NCBI RefSeq assembly: GCF_003721245.1
Contig: NZ_RIZG01000001.1
Location: forward strand, 598,723 to 662,722
Direction: 5' to 3'
Length of the DNA: 64,000 nt
From: Marinomonas hwangdonensis
Lineage (GTDB): Bacteria > Pseudomonadota > Gammaproteobacteria > Pseudomonadales > Marinomonadaceae
Part shown: positions 41,013 to 49,045 of the stretch, piece after piece
Position numbering within the stretch: the stretch's first letter is position 1
How the letters are laid out: the number at the start of each line of letters is the position of its first letter
Notes under the pieces: model-generated
Told to the model about the DNA's origin: nothing
Database searches by the model: none
The model's input: only the letters and a program-made list of their open reading frames with translations
Position numbers and translations under genes: made by a program

Positions 41013-41582
41013 ATGAAATTATTAAGTCTTGTTTCTGTTGCAACAATAGTGACACTTGCTGGCTGTTCTACTGGGGGTATGAAAAGTGCCGATGAAAATA
41101 CCAACCCTATGGTGGGTGGGGCTCCGATGTTTGCGAGTAAAAATATTATTGAAAATGCGGTGAATTCAAAAGACCATACAACGCTTGTTGCCGCGGTTAA
41201 GGCGGCAGGCTTGGTTGAGACGTTGCAAGGCCCCGGCCCTTTTACTGTATTTGCACCAACCAACTCAGCGTTTGATAAACTACCAGAAGGCGCCGTTGCT
41301 AATCTTCTGAAACCTGAAAATAAAGCGGCTCTAACCAAGGTGCTGGCTTGTCACGTCGTAAAAGCAGACGCTCTGTCTGGCGCGATTAAAACCATGATCG
41401 ATGACGATAAGGGCAAACACCCAGTGCCTACGATTGGCGGCTGTACTTTAATGGCTACCTACATGGGCGATAAGATCATGCTTGAAGACGAAAATGGCCG
41501 TGTTGCTAATGTGACGATTGCGGACGTTCAGCAATCTAATGGTGTGATTCACGTGATCGATACTGTGCTTTTGCCTAAGTGA
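41013..41582 (+). CDS. Fasciclin (FAS1) domain lipoprotein
   Basis: A protein of 189 aa. The lipoprotein signal MKLLSLVSVATIVTLAGC ends in a lipobox. One FAS1 domain follows, with the H1 motif GPFTVFAPTNSAFDKLP and the H2-like NGVIHVIDTVLLP. FAS1 proteins mediate adhesion or surface assembly; the bacterial role is not settled. GGAG lies 8 bases before ATG 41013. A terminator follows. Confidence 0.92.
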   Translation: MKLLSLVSVATIVTLAGCSTGGMKSADENTNPMVGGAPMFASKNIIENAVNSKDHTTLVAAVKAAGLVETLQGPGPFTVFAPTNSAFDKLPEGAVANLLKPENKAALTKVLACHVVKADALSGAIKTMIDDDKGKHPVPTIGGCTLMATYMGDKIMLEDENGRVANVTIADVQQSNGVIHVIDTVLLPK

Positions 41583-41626
41583 TCGATCCGTTATTTCAGT
41601 GTTAATGCGGATATGTTGATTATATG

Positions 41627-41667
41627 AAGGCTTAGCTTCTGTTGATAAGGTAGAAGCTAAGCCTTTT
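41627..41667 (+). terminator. Terminator of the fasciclin gene
   Basis: A perfect 14-bp stem (41627-41640 with 41652-41665), an 11-base loop and four T. It is just seven bases from the trpA stop on the other strand and could serve both directions, though the T-run is short. Confidence 0.8.
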
Positions 41668-41673
41668 ACTTAG

Positions 41674-42459
41674 TTAATGAAACAGATCTTTAATTAGTTT
41701 AATGCCTTCTTCTTGACCACCTTTGTTGTATGCATCCAATAATGCAGAACCAAGGATCGCGATGTCAGCTTTACCAATAAGTTGCTCAATCTGAGCGCGT
41801 TCGCGTAAACCAAAACCGACGCCCAATGGTGCACTGGCGTGTTGTTTGATTTGTGCCAAATAGTCATCCAACGACGTTTGCTTTACTTTTCCTTCGTGGC
41901 TTGAGTGTCCAGTTACACCGGAACGAGCGACACAGTACAAAAAGCCACTGGCATTGCTTGCTAGCATGGCCAAACGGTCTGGTGGTGTTACTGGCGTTAC
42001 CAACCAAACTGGATCGATGTTATTGGCTTTGCAAGCGTCTTTGTAGGCAGTGGCTTGTTCCATTGGCAGGTCGGGTAAAATCAAACCTACAATATTTTCT
42101 TCAGCTGCTCGCTTGGCAAGCTTATCCATGCCGAAACGATACATTGGGTTTAAATAGCTCATTAATACAATGCGGCTATTTGGGTAGTCATTTGCAAGCT
42201 TTCCTAGTTGTGACAAGCACGTTTCCACGTCTAGCTTTTGCTCCAATGCTTTATGGCAAGCCGCCACAATGCTTGGGCCGTCGGCTACAGGATCAGAGAA
42301 AGGAAACTGCACTTCAATGAAGTCCACGCCTTCTTTCATTAGCCGAGCCATCCAATCCAAACTTTCTTCTACACTTGGATAGCCATACACCACATGGGTC
42401 ATCGACAAAATAGGCTTTGTCTGGCGTTTTTCTTCAATAAAAGCGGCTAACTGGCTCAT
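41674..42459 (-). CDS. trpA: Tryptophan synthase alpha chain TrpA
   Basis: A 261-aa TIM-barrel enzyme that cleaves indole-3-glycerol phosphate to indole. Catalytic Glu49 and Asp60 fall at exactly the Salmonella positions (FIEVQFPFSDPVADGPS), and CVARSGVTGHSS is present. The opening SMTHVVYGYPSVEES differs from the common FVTLGDP form, so this is a diverged TrpA subtype. It overlaps trpB by four bases. No trpC, trpD or trpF is adjacent. Confidence 0.92.
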   Translation of the reverse strand: MSQLAAFIEEKRQTKPILSMTHVVYGYPSVEESLDWMARLMKEGVDFIEVQFPFSDPVADGPSIVAACHKALEQKLDVETCLSQLGKLANDYPNSRIVLMSYLNPMYRFGMDKLAKRAAEENIVGLILPDLPMEQATAYKDACKANNIDPVWLVTPVTPPDRLAMLASNASGFLYCVARSGVTGHSSHEGKVKQTSLDDYLAQIKQHASAPLGVGFGLRERAQIEQLIGKADIAILGSALLDAYNKGGQEEGIKLIKDLFH

Positions 42460-43715
42460 GCTGTTTCCCCTTTGTGGTCTTGAGTCGTCGGATAGGCGGC
42501 AAGGTAATCGGTTAAGAATTGTGGGAAAGTCTCATCTTGAACGGCTTTTGCCACGTTAAAGATGTCTTTGTCGCCACGGCCTGATAAGTTGATCACAATC
42601 TTTGTGTCTTTAGGTAAATTCGGCGCATCTTTGAACGCTCCCGCCAAAGCATGAGACGATTCTAATGCTGGAATAATGCCTTCTTTCTTCAATAGCAAAG
42701 TACAAGCTGCGACTACGTCATCGTCCATGGCATACGTCATTTGGATACGACCAATTTCAGTAAGATGCGCGATAATAGGCGAAACACCCACGTAATCTAA
42801 ACCAGCGGCAATAGAATGCGTTTCTTGTAACTGGCCAGCCTCATCTTGTAAAAACATGGTGGCAAAACCTTGTGCAATACCCGGTTGTCCTAAGTTGTGA
42901 GATAAGCGAATAGAGTGCTCGCCAAGCTCTAACCCTTTACCACCGGCTTCTACACCAACCATTTCCACTTCTTTGTCATCAAGGAAAGGTAAGAACAAGC
43001 CACACGCATTAGAACCACCGCCAACACAAGCGTACAAACGGTCTGGGAATTGACCAAACTGCGCCACACTTTGCTCGCGAACTTCGTTACCAATCACCGA
43101 TTGAAAGTACGCCACCATTTCTGGGAAAGGTGCGCAACCACAAGACGTACCGATTAAATAATGACTTTCTTCGTGGCTAGAAGACCAGTCACGTAATGCT
43201 TCATCTAGCGCATCGCGTAGAGTTTGAGCTCCCGTAGTAACGGGCACAACGGTTGCGCCAAGTTGCTTCATCCAGAAAACGTTTGGATACTGACGCTCAA
43301 TGTCTTTTGCGCCCATGTAAATCGTACATTCAAGACCCAAGCGCGCCGCAACAAGGGCAGTAGCGATACCATGCTGGCCCGCGCCTGTTTCGGCAATCAC
43401 GCGTTTTTTGCCCATGCGCTTAACCAATAAACCTTGGCCAATCACGTTGTTCATCTTGTGGGCGCCACTGTGGTTTAAATCTTCACGCTTAAGGTAAATT
43501 TGCGCGCCGCCAAAGTGTTCCGTTAAGTTTGCGCAAAACGTCAAAGGCGTAGGGCGGCCAGAAAACTGCTGCCATTGTTTGTTCAGCTCAGCGAGAAACT
43601 CTGGATCATTTTTGGCTTCTTCGAATGCGTGCAAAATTTGCTGTTGGCTCGAATAAAGGATTTCAGGAATATAGCTACCGCCGTATTGCCCGTAGAAACC
43701 GTTCTCGCTTTGCAT
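42456..43715 (-). CDS. trpB: Tryptophan synthase beta chain TrpB
   Basis: A 419-aa PLP enzyme that joins indole and serine into tryptophan. The PLP lysine is Lys87 in HSGAHKMNN, the same number as in Salmonella; the phosphate loop CVGGGSNACG and SGRGDKD near the C terminus are intact. TAGGAG precedes the ATG. It is divergent from a TetR-family gene, with a palindrome 28 bases before its start. Confidence 0.96.
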   Translation of the reverse strand: MQSENGFYGQYGGSYIPEILYSSQQQILHAFEEAKNDPEFLAELNKQWQQFSGRPTPLTFCANLTEHFGGAQIYLKREDLNHSGAHKMNNVIGQGLLVKRMGKKRVIAETGAGQHGIATALVAARLGLECTIYMGAKDIERQYPNVFWMKQLGATVVPVTTGAQTLRDALDEALRDWSSSHEESHYLIGTSCGCAPFPEMVAYFQSVIGNEVREQSVAQFGQFPDRLYACVGGGSNACGLFLPFLDDKEVEMVGVEAGGKGLELGEHSIRLSHNLGQPGIAQGFATMFLQDEAGQLQETHSIAAGLDYVGVSPIIAHLTEIGRIQMTYAMDDDVVAACTLLLKKEGIIPALESSHALAGAFKDAPNLPKDTKIVINLSGRGDKDIFNVAKAVQDETFPQFLTDYLAAYPTTQDHKGETA

Positions 43716-43742
43716 GATGTGCTCCTAAAATTGGATATTTAT

Positions 43743-43763
43743 TTAACTATACCGTTTAGTTAA
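43743..43763. promoter_or_regulatory. Palindromic operator between trpB and the TetR gene
   Basis: TTAACTA (43743-43749) and TAGTTAA (43757-43763) are perfect inverted arms around seven bases, a 21-bp site typical in size for TetR-family dimers. It lies 27 bases before the trpB start and within the likely promoter of both genes. Confidence 0.65.
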
Positions 43764-43881
43764 TTTAATGAGATGATAGACGTTCGTCAAGTGTTTTCAA
43801 ATGAAAGCGAACAGATCCTTTCAAAAGACAGTGAAACACTCTAATGGACTACCAAAAAAGCGCAAGCAAACAGAGGCAATC

Positions 43882-44460
43882 ATGGCAAGAGGAAGACCCA
43901 GTAAGAAAGACCACATCGTCAAAGTGGCATCGGGGTTGTTTACCGAACAGGGTTATCAAAGCACCAGTATTGACCAAGTCGTATTAGCGGCCGCTGTGTC
44001 CAAGCCCACAGTATACAGTAATTTTCCGGCCAAGCTTGTGCTCTGGGAGAAGGTGCTCACCCTGTTAACAGAGCAAGCACAAAAAGACATGCAAGTGCGC
44101 TTAACCAAGCTACAAAAGCAAGCCAACAGCGCTTTGATTGACGGCTGGATCACACTCTGGGAAGAGTGGGTCAACACCCCAGAGCACCTTGCTGTGTACC
44201 GTATACTGCTCGGAGAACAACACAAAATGGCTGACTCAACTTTCGCCTTGTTTGCCGAATTTGAAAAAGTATTAGAAACCACCTTAATGGCCTGGATCGA
44301 CCGCTTTTCCGTCTCACCAATGAACTTCTTCGCACTCAAAGCCGTGAGCAAAGAAGCCCTTTTAATGCCCGCCTTATTTAATCAAAAAAAGATGGAGAAA
44401 AAGGAACTAACACAACAGCTTAACAGCCTGATGACCGGTGTTTCATTCCCAAATGGCTAA
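43882..44460 (+). CDS. TetR-family transcriptional regulator
   Basis: A protein of about 192 aa. The N-terminal TetR helix-turn-helix (GYQSTSIDQVVLAAAVSKPT, then YSNFPAKLVLWEKV) is clear, and a variable ligand-binding part follows. I use ATG 43882, as the product then begins MARGRPSKKDHI in family style and GAGG stands 8 bases upstream; a longer frame from 43801 adds a basic 27-residue stretch. Divergent position to trpB and the palindrome between suggest it controls itself and perhaps trpBA. Ligand unknown. Confidence 0.9.
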   Translation: MARGRPSKKDHIVKVASGLFTEQGYQSTSIDQVVLAAAVSKPTVYSNFPAKLVLWEKVLTLLTEQAQKDMQVRLTKLQKQANSALIDGWITLWEEWVNTPEHLAVYRILLGEQHKMADSTFALFAEFEKVLETTLMAWIDRFSVSPMNFFALKAVSKEALLMPALFNQKKMEKKELTQQLNSLMTGVSFPNG

Positions 44461-44476
44461 GTTAAAGTCATTACGA

Positions 44477-46162
44477 TCAGAAATAATACGAAAAGGATAT
44501 TTGCTGCGTTGTGGTGTTAGTTTTGGTTTTGGTTTTGATGATTTTGTATTCATAGGCGAATGAATGACTTTCTCTTCTGTAAATACTGAGAGATTGTGTA
44601 TCAAGGTTTTTGGTCTCATATTTTATCGAGAAGGCGTTGGATTTAAACTGAACGCCAGAATAGACAGGGAAGGTTGCAGAACGCGATAACTCAATGCTGG
44701 GTAAACTATAAAACATAAACTGAGACACATTGAAACCAGCGCCTAGCCCCGCACTGACTACTGGGTATAATGTTTCTGATTCCGTTCGATCTGCTCCAAT
44801 TCTCAATCTCCATGACGGAGTTCGCGTCACAAAATTCAGTGGAGTGACTGAGCGTATTTTGACCAGATCAAGGGATTCTACTTTAGCTGAGTCGTTTACT
44901 GCAGATATCTCTATTGCACCCGCTGTGAGCTTGGATGAAAGATAGTGTTGAGATCGTTGTTCAAAATGATTGAAATCGACCGCTGATAACGTAATGTCCA
45001 TCGAATCTTTTTCAAATTTGATTTTTGCTGATGAGACAGAGAGCCCATCTAAATCCTTGTCGTCGGCTTTGTGGTGTAGTGGGATTTTGCGTTGTAAGGC
45101 TTCCTCTTTGCCGAAAGTATCTAGTATGTTTCCGTATGAATCATTTGGTCTGCCGTAACTTTCAAAGCTTAAGCGAGAGGCCAGTACAGCTACATTGCCG
45201 ACATCATCGCTATGATTAGAGCTGATAGGTTGTGTGTTTGAAAACATGTCTCTAACGTCAGCTCGCTCTTTTGTGCTTAGCTTTTTGTATTCAGTATTGA
45301 AATTGTGAAATAGGGAATTAAGCTCAAATCTCTCTGTATTCACAGTCTCTTGAACTTTTTTTTCTAAAAAGACAGGGGTGATAATCTTTGGAGCTTCATC
45401 AAAGCAACTGCAGGAATAGGCAAGGGCTTCAAATAGGTAAGTCGAGCAGTTTTCTGTAAAAAAATTGTAGGTCAATGTATTTGATAGCTTGTCATCAAAA
45501 AAGCCAATCATTCTATCTTTATTGAAATGCGAATCGGGCAGTTTGATGAACTTTAACTTTCTAGATTCCCTATTATTGTAAGAATCTAAAATCTGGTGGA
45601 GGGGAACAACGTTTATTTCAGCCGGTATTTGTGAAAAACCGCCTTTAAGTAGCTGCTCGGTAGCCGTTAAATTTTCTGTTGGTGCCAGTACAGAAATAAC
45701 CGGTGAAAAATAAAAATCCTCTTCGTCTAAAAAGAGTAGCAGTGAATGCCCAAAGTAAGACATTGGGGATTTAAGGCTTTCTCCTGCGATGATCAAATAC
45801 GGCTCTTTATTACTAAGAAGTTGTTTTATGTCCCTTTTAGTATCACGTTTGACAGCACATGGTTCTAGCGCTTTCATTACATTAGAATGAAACTGGTACG
45901 CCGCTTTTTGCTCAAGAATTGCCGGTAATAGCACTACGTCTGGATTGCAGCCCAAATCGTTGATTTGCTTTCTTAAGCTGTCGTAGCCGAGCCCTTCTTG
46001 ATTTTCTATCTGAGATATCAATGGAGAAGCGTTTTTTAAAATAAATTCAGAAAAGCTAATATTAAACTTTATGTTTCCAGCGAAGACACTAGGAGAGGAA
46101 AATAAAAAAACCAGTATGAAGGTTGTAAAAACAACATAGACATACTGGCTTTTCTTTAACAT
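44477..46162 (-). CDS. DUF4105 (Lnb-type) exported protein
   Basis: A 561-aa protein with an N-terminal signal (VVFTTFILVFLFSSPSVFAG). The DUF4105/Lnb domain covers about residues 100-260: PMSYFGHSLLLFLD (conserved His), a central basic region, and FFTENCSTYLFEALAY (conserved Cys), a His/Cys pair resembling a cysteine hydrolase. The C-terminal 250 residues alternate in strand-like fashion and end in ISFSYYF with a terminal Phe, as outer-membrane barrels do, so it may be anchored in the outer membrane. Function unknown. It is convergent with the TetR gene (16 bases) and follows the PEGA lipoprotein gene by nine bases. Confidence 0.8.
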   Translation of the reverse strand: MLKKSQYVYVVFTTFILVFLFSSPSVFAGNIKFNISFSEFILKNASPLISQIENQEGLGYDSLRKQINDLGCNPDVVLLPAILEQKAAYQFHSNVMKALEPCAVKRDTKRDIKQLLSNKEPYLIIAGESLKSPMSYFGHSLLLFLDEEDFYFSPVISVLAPTENLTATEQLLKGGFSQIPAEINVVPLHQILDSYNNRESRKLKFIKLPDSHFNKDRMIGFFDDKLSNTLTYNFFTENCSTYLFEALAYSCSCFDEAPKIITPVFLEKKVQETVNTERFELNSLFHNFNTEYKKLSTKERADVRDMFSNTQPISSNHSDDVGNVAVLASRLSFESYGRPNDSYGNILDTFGKEEALQRKIPLHHKADDKDLDGLSVSSAKIKFEKDSMDITLSAVDFNHFEQRSQHYLSSKLTAGAIEISAVNDSAKVESLDLVKIRSVTPLNFVTRTPSWRLRIGADRTESETLYPVVSAGLGAGFNVSQFMFYSLPSIELSRSATFPVYSGVQFKSNAFSIKYETKNLDTQSLSIYRRESHSFAYEYKIIKTKTKTNTTTQQISFSYYF

Positions 46163-46171
46163 GTTAAAAAA

Positions 46172-46537
46172 TTATTGTTTTACAGGCATTTCAACGTAAA
46201 TAGCATTTGGAGCGTATTCGTATACAGCACCAGTGATGAAGTCAGTTGTCGATAAATCCCAGAAGATATTAAGCACAGCAACTGGATCAAATTCTTTTGT
46301 TATGTTTCTTGTTACTGATTCATAACCATCTTTAGTAAACATAACTGTTTGTGCTTTGTTTTTCTTAAATGAAGCACTAACAGGTGTCTTACCGATTAAA
46401 GCACCATCAACGTAAACACTCACGCCTTCAACATTCGAGTTAAAGGTTAATGTTTGGTTTGATCCAGAAATAATGGTTGCACAGCCTGAAAGCAATAAAA
46501 CCAAAGAGGATAGGGCAATAACTAGGAATTTTTTCAT
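46172..46537 (-). CDS. PEGA-domain lipoprotein
   Basis: A 121-aa lipoprotein with signal MKKFLVIALSSLVLLLSGC and a lipobox Cys. A PEGA domain follows (VEGVSVYVDGALIGKTP), which usually binds surface structures. It is immediately upstream of the DUF4105 gene (nine bases), so the two are probably one transcript and may act together in the envelope. The C terminus (VLNIFWDLSTTDFITGA) looks membrane-associated. Confidence 0.82.
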   Translation of the reverse strand: MKKFLVIALSSLVLLLSGCATIISGSNQTLTFNSNVEGVSVYVDGALIGKTPVSASFKKNKAQTVMFTKDGYESVTRNITKEFDPVAVLNIFWDLSTTDFITGAVYEYAPNAIYVEMPVKQ

Positions 46538-46652
46538 TTTAAGTCCATTAAAATAATTGAGTTGAATTTTGAAGTGGCGATTGTACTTAAATAATCGATT
46601 CTGTCAAAGTTCATTTTTTTATTCTTAAAGTTTGAATAGTATTGACGATTTT

Positions 46653-47903
46653 TTACCCTATCGCTTCTTCAATGTTTTCTTCAACCTGTTCTTCAATGCG
46701 CCCTTTTTCTGCCCAGTACATAAGGCACAGGGCTAGGGTACCCATGATGGCGAATCCACCTGAAATGGGCATTAGGGTGTTGTTGTACATTTGGCCGATG
46801 ACGGTGCCGATACTCATGGACATGATGGAGGATACTGAACCGATGACAGCAGAGGCGATGCCAGCGACGTGGCCCATAGGTTCCATGGCCAGTGAATTGA
46901 CGTTGCCAAACAGCAATCCAAAGCAGAAGAATAAAATGGCGGCGTACCCTAAAAACATCCACAAGCTGATAGTGACAAAAGCGTGTAGGGAAAAGAAGCC
47001 AATCGAGGCCACTACCACAACGCAGATGGCACGAAAGGCAATGGCTCTGGGGCCGTGTTTTTCGACGATGCGTGAGTTGATTAAGGACGCAAAACCCAAT
47101 ACCAAGGCCAATAACCCAAAGTAAAAAGCAAATAAGTTGCCTGTGTTGAATTGCACCTGAAAAATTTGCTGCGACGAGTTCAAGTAGCCAATAAAACTCC
47201 CAAAGAATAACCCCATACAAATAGTGTAGCTGGCGGTAATTCGGTTGGTTACGACTTCTTTAAAACCGTCATAAAAGCCAGTTCTGGTAAACGCAATACG
47301 ATTTGATTTCGGTAGGGTTTCTTTTAAGCGCCAGCCAATCCAGACCATTAAGATGATGGCATAGGCAAGGTAGAGTTCGAAAATCCCCCGCCAGTCACTC
47401 ACAAACAGAATGGCTTGACCAAGGGCTGGGGCGATGGCGGGCACTAAAACAAAGATCATCATGACCAAAGACATAATGCGTGCCATTTGTGCTCCGTGGT
47501 ACAAGTCACGAACCAAGGAAATAGCTGAAATGTAGGGGCCAGCAACGCCGAGTCCTTGAATAAAACGGCCTAGCATGAGTATTTCTAAGCTGTCGGCTTG
47601 ATAGCAAATGACGGTGCCCACTAGATACAAAGCAAAGCCACCAAACAAGATAGGGCGTCTACCCAAAGCGTCAGACAAAGGCCCGCATATTAACTGACCT
47701 ACCGCCAGGCCTAAAAACAACATACTAATCAGTAACTGCGGTTGGTTTGCCGTTGCCGCATTCAGTTCATTACCTATGATACCAAGTGCTGGTAGCAAGG
47801 CGTCAATAGAAATGGCCGTGATGGACATGAGTAAGGCCACCAATAGCGTAAACTCTTTTGAACCCATGCCCGAAGCGGCTGTGTTGTTGTGCGCGTTTTC
47901 CAT
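46653..47903 (-). CDS. MFS drug-resistance transporter, Bcr/CflA family
   Basis: A 416-aa inner-membrane exporter with about 12 helices. Family marks are ISIDALLPALGIIG in helix 1, GQLICGPLSDALGRRP between helices 2 and 3, and RFIQGLGVAGPYISAISLVRD. The family expels drugs such as bicyclomycin or sulfonamides or amino acids by proton antiport. The substrate here cannot be inferred. GGATGAC lies before the ATG. Confidence 0.9.
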   Translation of the reverse strand: MENAHNNTAASGMGSKEFTLLVALLMSITAISIDALLPALGIIGNELNAATANQPQLLISMLFLGLAVGQLICGPLSDALGRRPILFGGFALYLVGTVICYQADSLEILMLGRFIQGLGVAGPYISAISLVRDLYHGAQMARIMSLVMMIFVLVPAIAPALGQAILFVSDWRGIFELYLAYAIILMVWIGWRLKETLPKSNRIAFTRTGFYDGFKEVVTNRITASYTICMGLFFGSFIGYLNSSQQIFQVQFNTGNLFAFYFGLLALVLGFASLINSRIVEKHGPRAIAFRAICVVVVASIGFFSLHAFVTISLWMFLGYAAILFFCFGLLFGNVNSLAMEPMGHVAGIASAVIGSVSSIMSMSIGTVIGQMYNNTLMPISGGFAIMGTLALCLMYWAEKGRIEEQVEENIEEAIG

Positions 47904-48359
47904 ATGTCATCCAATGAAGCTAAGAGGTATGAAACCCCAAGGTTAAGCTCTGTACCCGTGAGCGGTTTAGTAGCTAAGCATTATACTCAGCAAAAGTGAC
48001 GCTCGACCGACTTTTATGTGGATAGAATGAGAAAGTTCACAAGGTGGAATTTTGGCGATGTGAATCAAAATAATGCGATAGAAATCACTATTTTGATTGT
48101 GTTCAAGTGGCGAGTTTAATAGTATAAAAAAGCAATTTTTGTGTAAATAATATGCATAGTTTTTTTGATGACAAGAAGGTTAAAAACTTTGTTAAAGGGA
48201 TGTTTTAAATGAGTACCGTTAATCAAATGACCAAGGCTTTTACGTCCTTTTGTCCCTCTGTTTATCTGCATTTTTTTTCAGACACGCTATCTGTTTTGGA
48301 TCTCTAAATTACATTAGAGGTTAATGTCTATTTCTTTGTTCTTTTAACGGGAATTTTTC
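47904..48359. promoter_or_regulatory. Control region before the giant-protein secretion operon
   Basis: 456 bases between divergent genes. It contains a 10-bp inverted repeat AATCAAAATA (48063-48072) / TATTTTGATT (48089-48098) with a 16-base spacer; a possible 32-codon reading frame at 48209-48307; and a 6-bp hairpin over its stop (48302-48319). Remainder AT-rich with no gene. Confidence 0.6.
48209..48307 (+). CDS. Possible 32-aa leader peptide upstream of the secretion operon
   Basis: A short frame beginning MSTVNQMTKAFTS, preceded by AAAGGGA at a suitable distance. The stop TAA (48305-48307) lies in the left arm of a small hairpin. No family known; it could be a regulatory leader or chance. 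Confidence 0.25.
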   Translation: MSTVNQMTKAFTSFCPSVYLHFFSDTLSVLDL

Positions 48360-49022
48360 ATGATTATTCGTGCTCTTTTTGGTCGTTCGGCGTTGGCCGT
48401 TGTTGTTCTGGTTGTCGTGTCGGGCTGCGCTCAAACTGTGTCTAACACGACAGCCGCCGCTTTGGACTGTAATGAAAACTACACGCGCTGCGCTCCGTTG
48501 GTGGAACGCAACTCGGTAGATACGTCATCGTTTAAAGAAACATCGTTAGACACGCCTGCTAGTACTAACACAAAAAATGCGGGGCAAGAAGCCGCTACAG
48601 CGGTTGCCTCCGATGCGATGAAAAATAAGTTGACGCCACCAGTAATAATGCCTGTGTTGTTTGGTTTTGATCAAGCCACAACCAACCAGCTGGAGCTGGA
48701 GGCAGTGGTGCGTTTTCTTCTTACCTATCCCAAAGTGACGCTCACTCTGCATGGTTATACAGACCCGATAGGACGCCAAGACTACAACCAAACCTTGTCT
48801 TATCAACGAGCTAAGTCTGTTCACGACCGATTGGTTTTAGCGGGCGTTGCGGTACAGCAAGTTAGCATTACGGCTCATGGTGAGAACAATTTGGTTGTCA
48901 GTGAGGCTTCCGGTGAAAAGGTAAGCTCAAGAGCTGACCTTATTGAATATTACGCGCCTAATCGTCGTGTGGTGTTGGAATTTAATTTGCCTGACACATC
49001 GTCGTCATCTCATTCACTTTAA
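48360..49022 (+). CDS. OmpA-family lipoprotein
   Basis: A 220-aa protein. The lipoprotein signal ends at VVVVSGC (Cys23). After a low-complexity linker, an OmpA-like peptidoglycan-binding domain runs from about residue 95 to the end (LFGFDQATTNQLELEAVVRF, LTLHGYTDPIGRQDYNQ, then NRRVVLEF). It is expected to tie the outer membrane or an export complex to the cell wall. First gene of the putative export operon; the TolC gene starts 23 bases later. Confidence 0.9.
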   Translation: MIIRALFGRSALAVVVLVVVSGCAQTVSNTTAAALDCNENYTRCAPLVERNSVDTSSFKETSLDTPASTNTKNAGQEAATAVASDAMKNKLTPPVIMPVLFGFDQATTNQLELEAVVRFLLTYPKVTLTLHGYTDPIGRQDYNQTLSYQRAKSVHDRLVLAGVAVQQVSITAHGENNLVVSEASGEKVSSRADLIEYYAPNRRVVLEFNLPDTSSSSHSL

Positions 49023-49045
49023 ACTGCATTCTTTAAGGAAAAATC

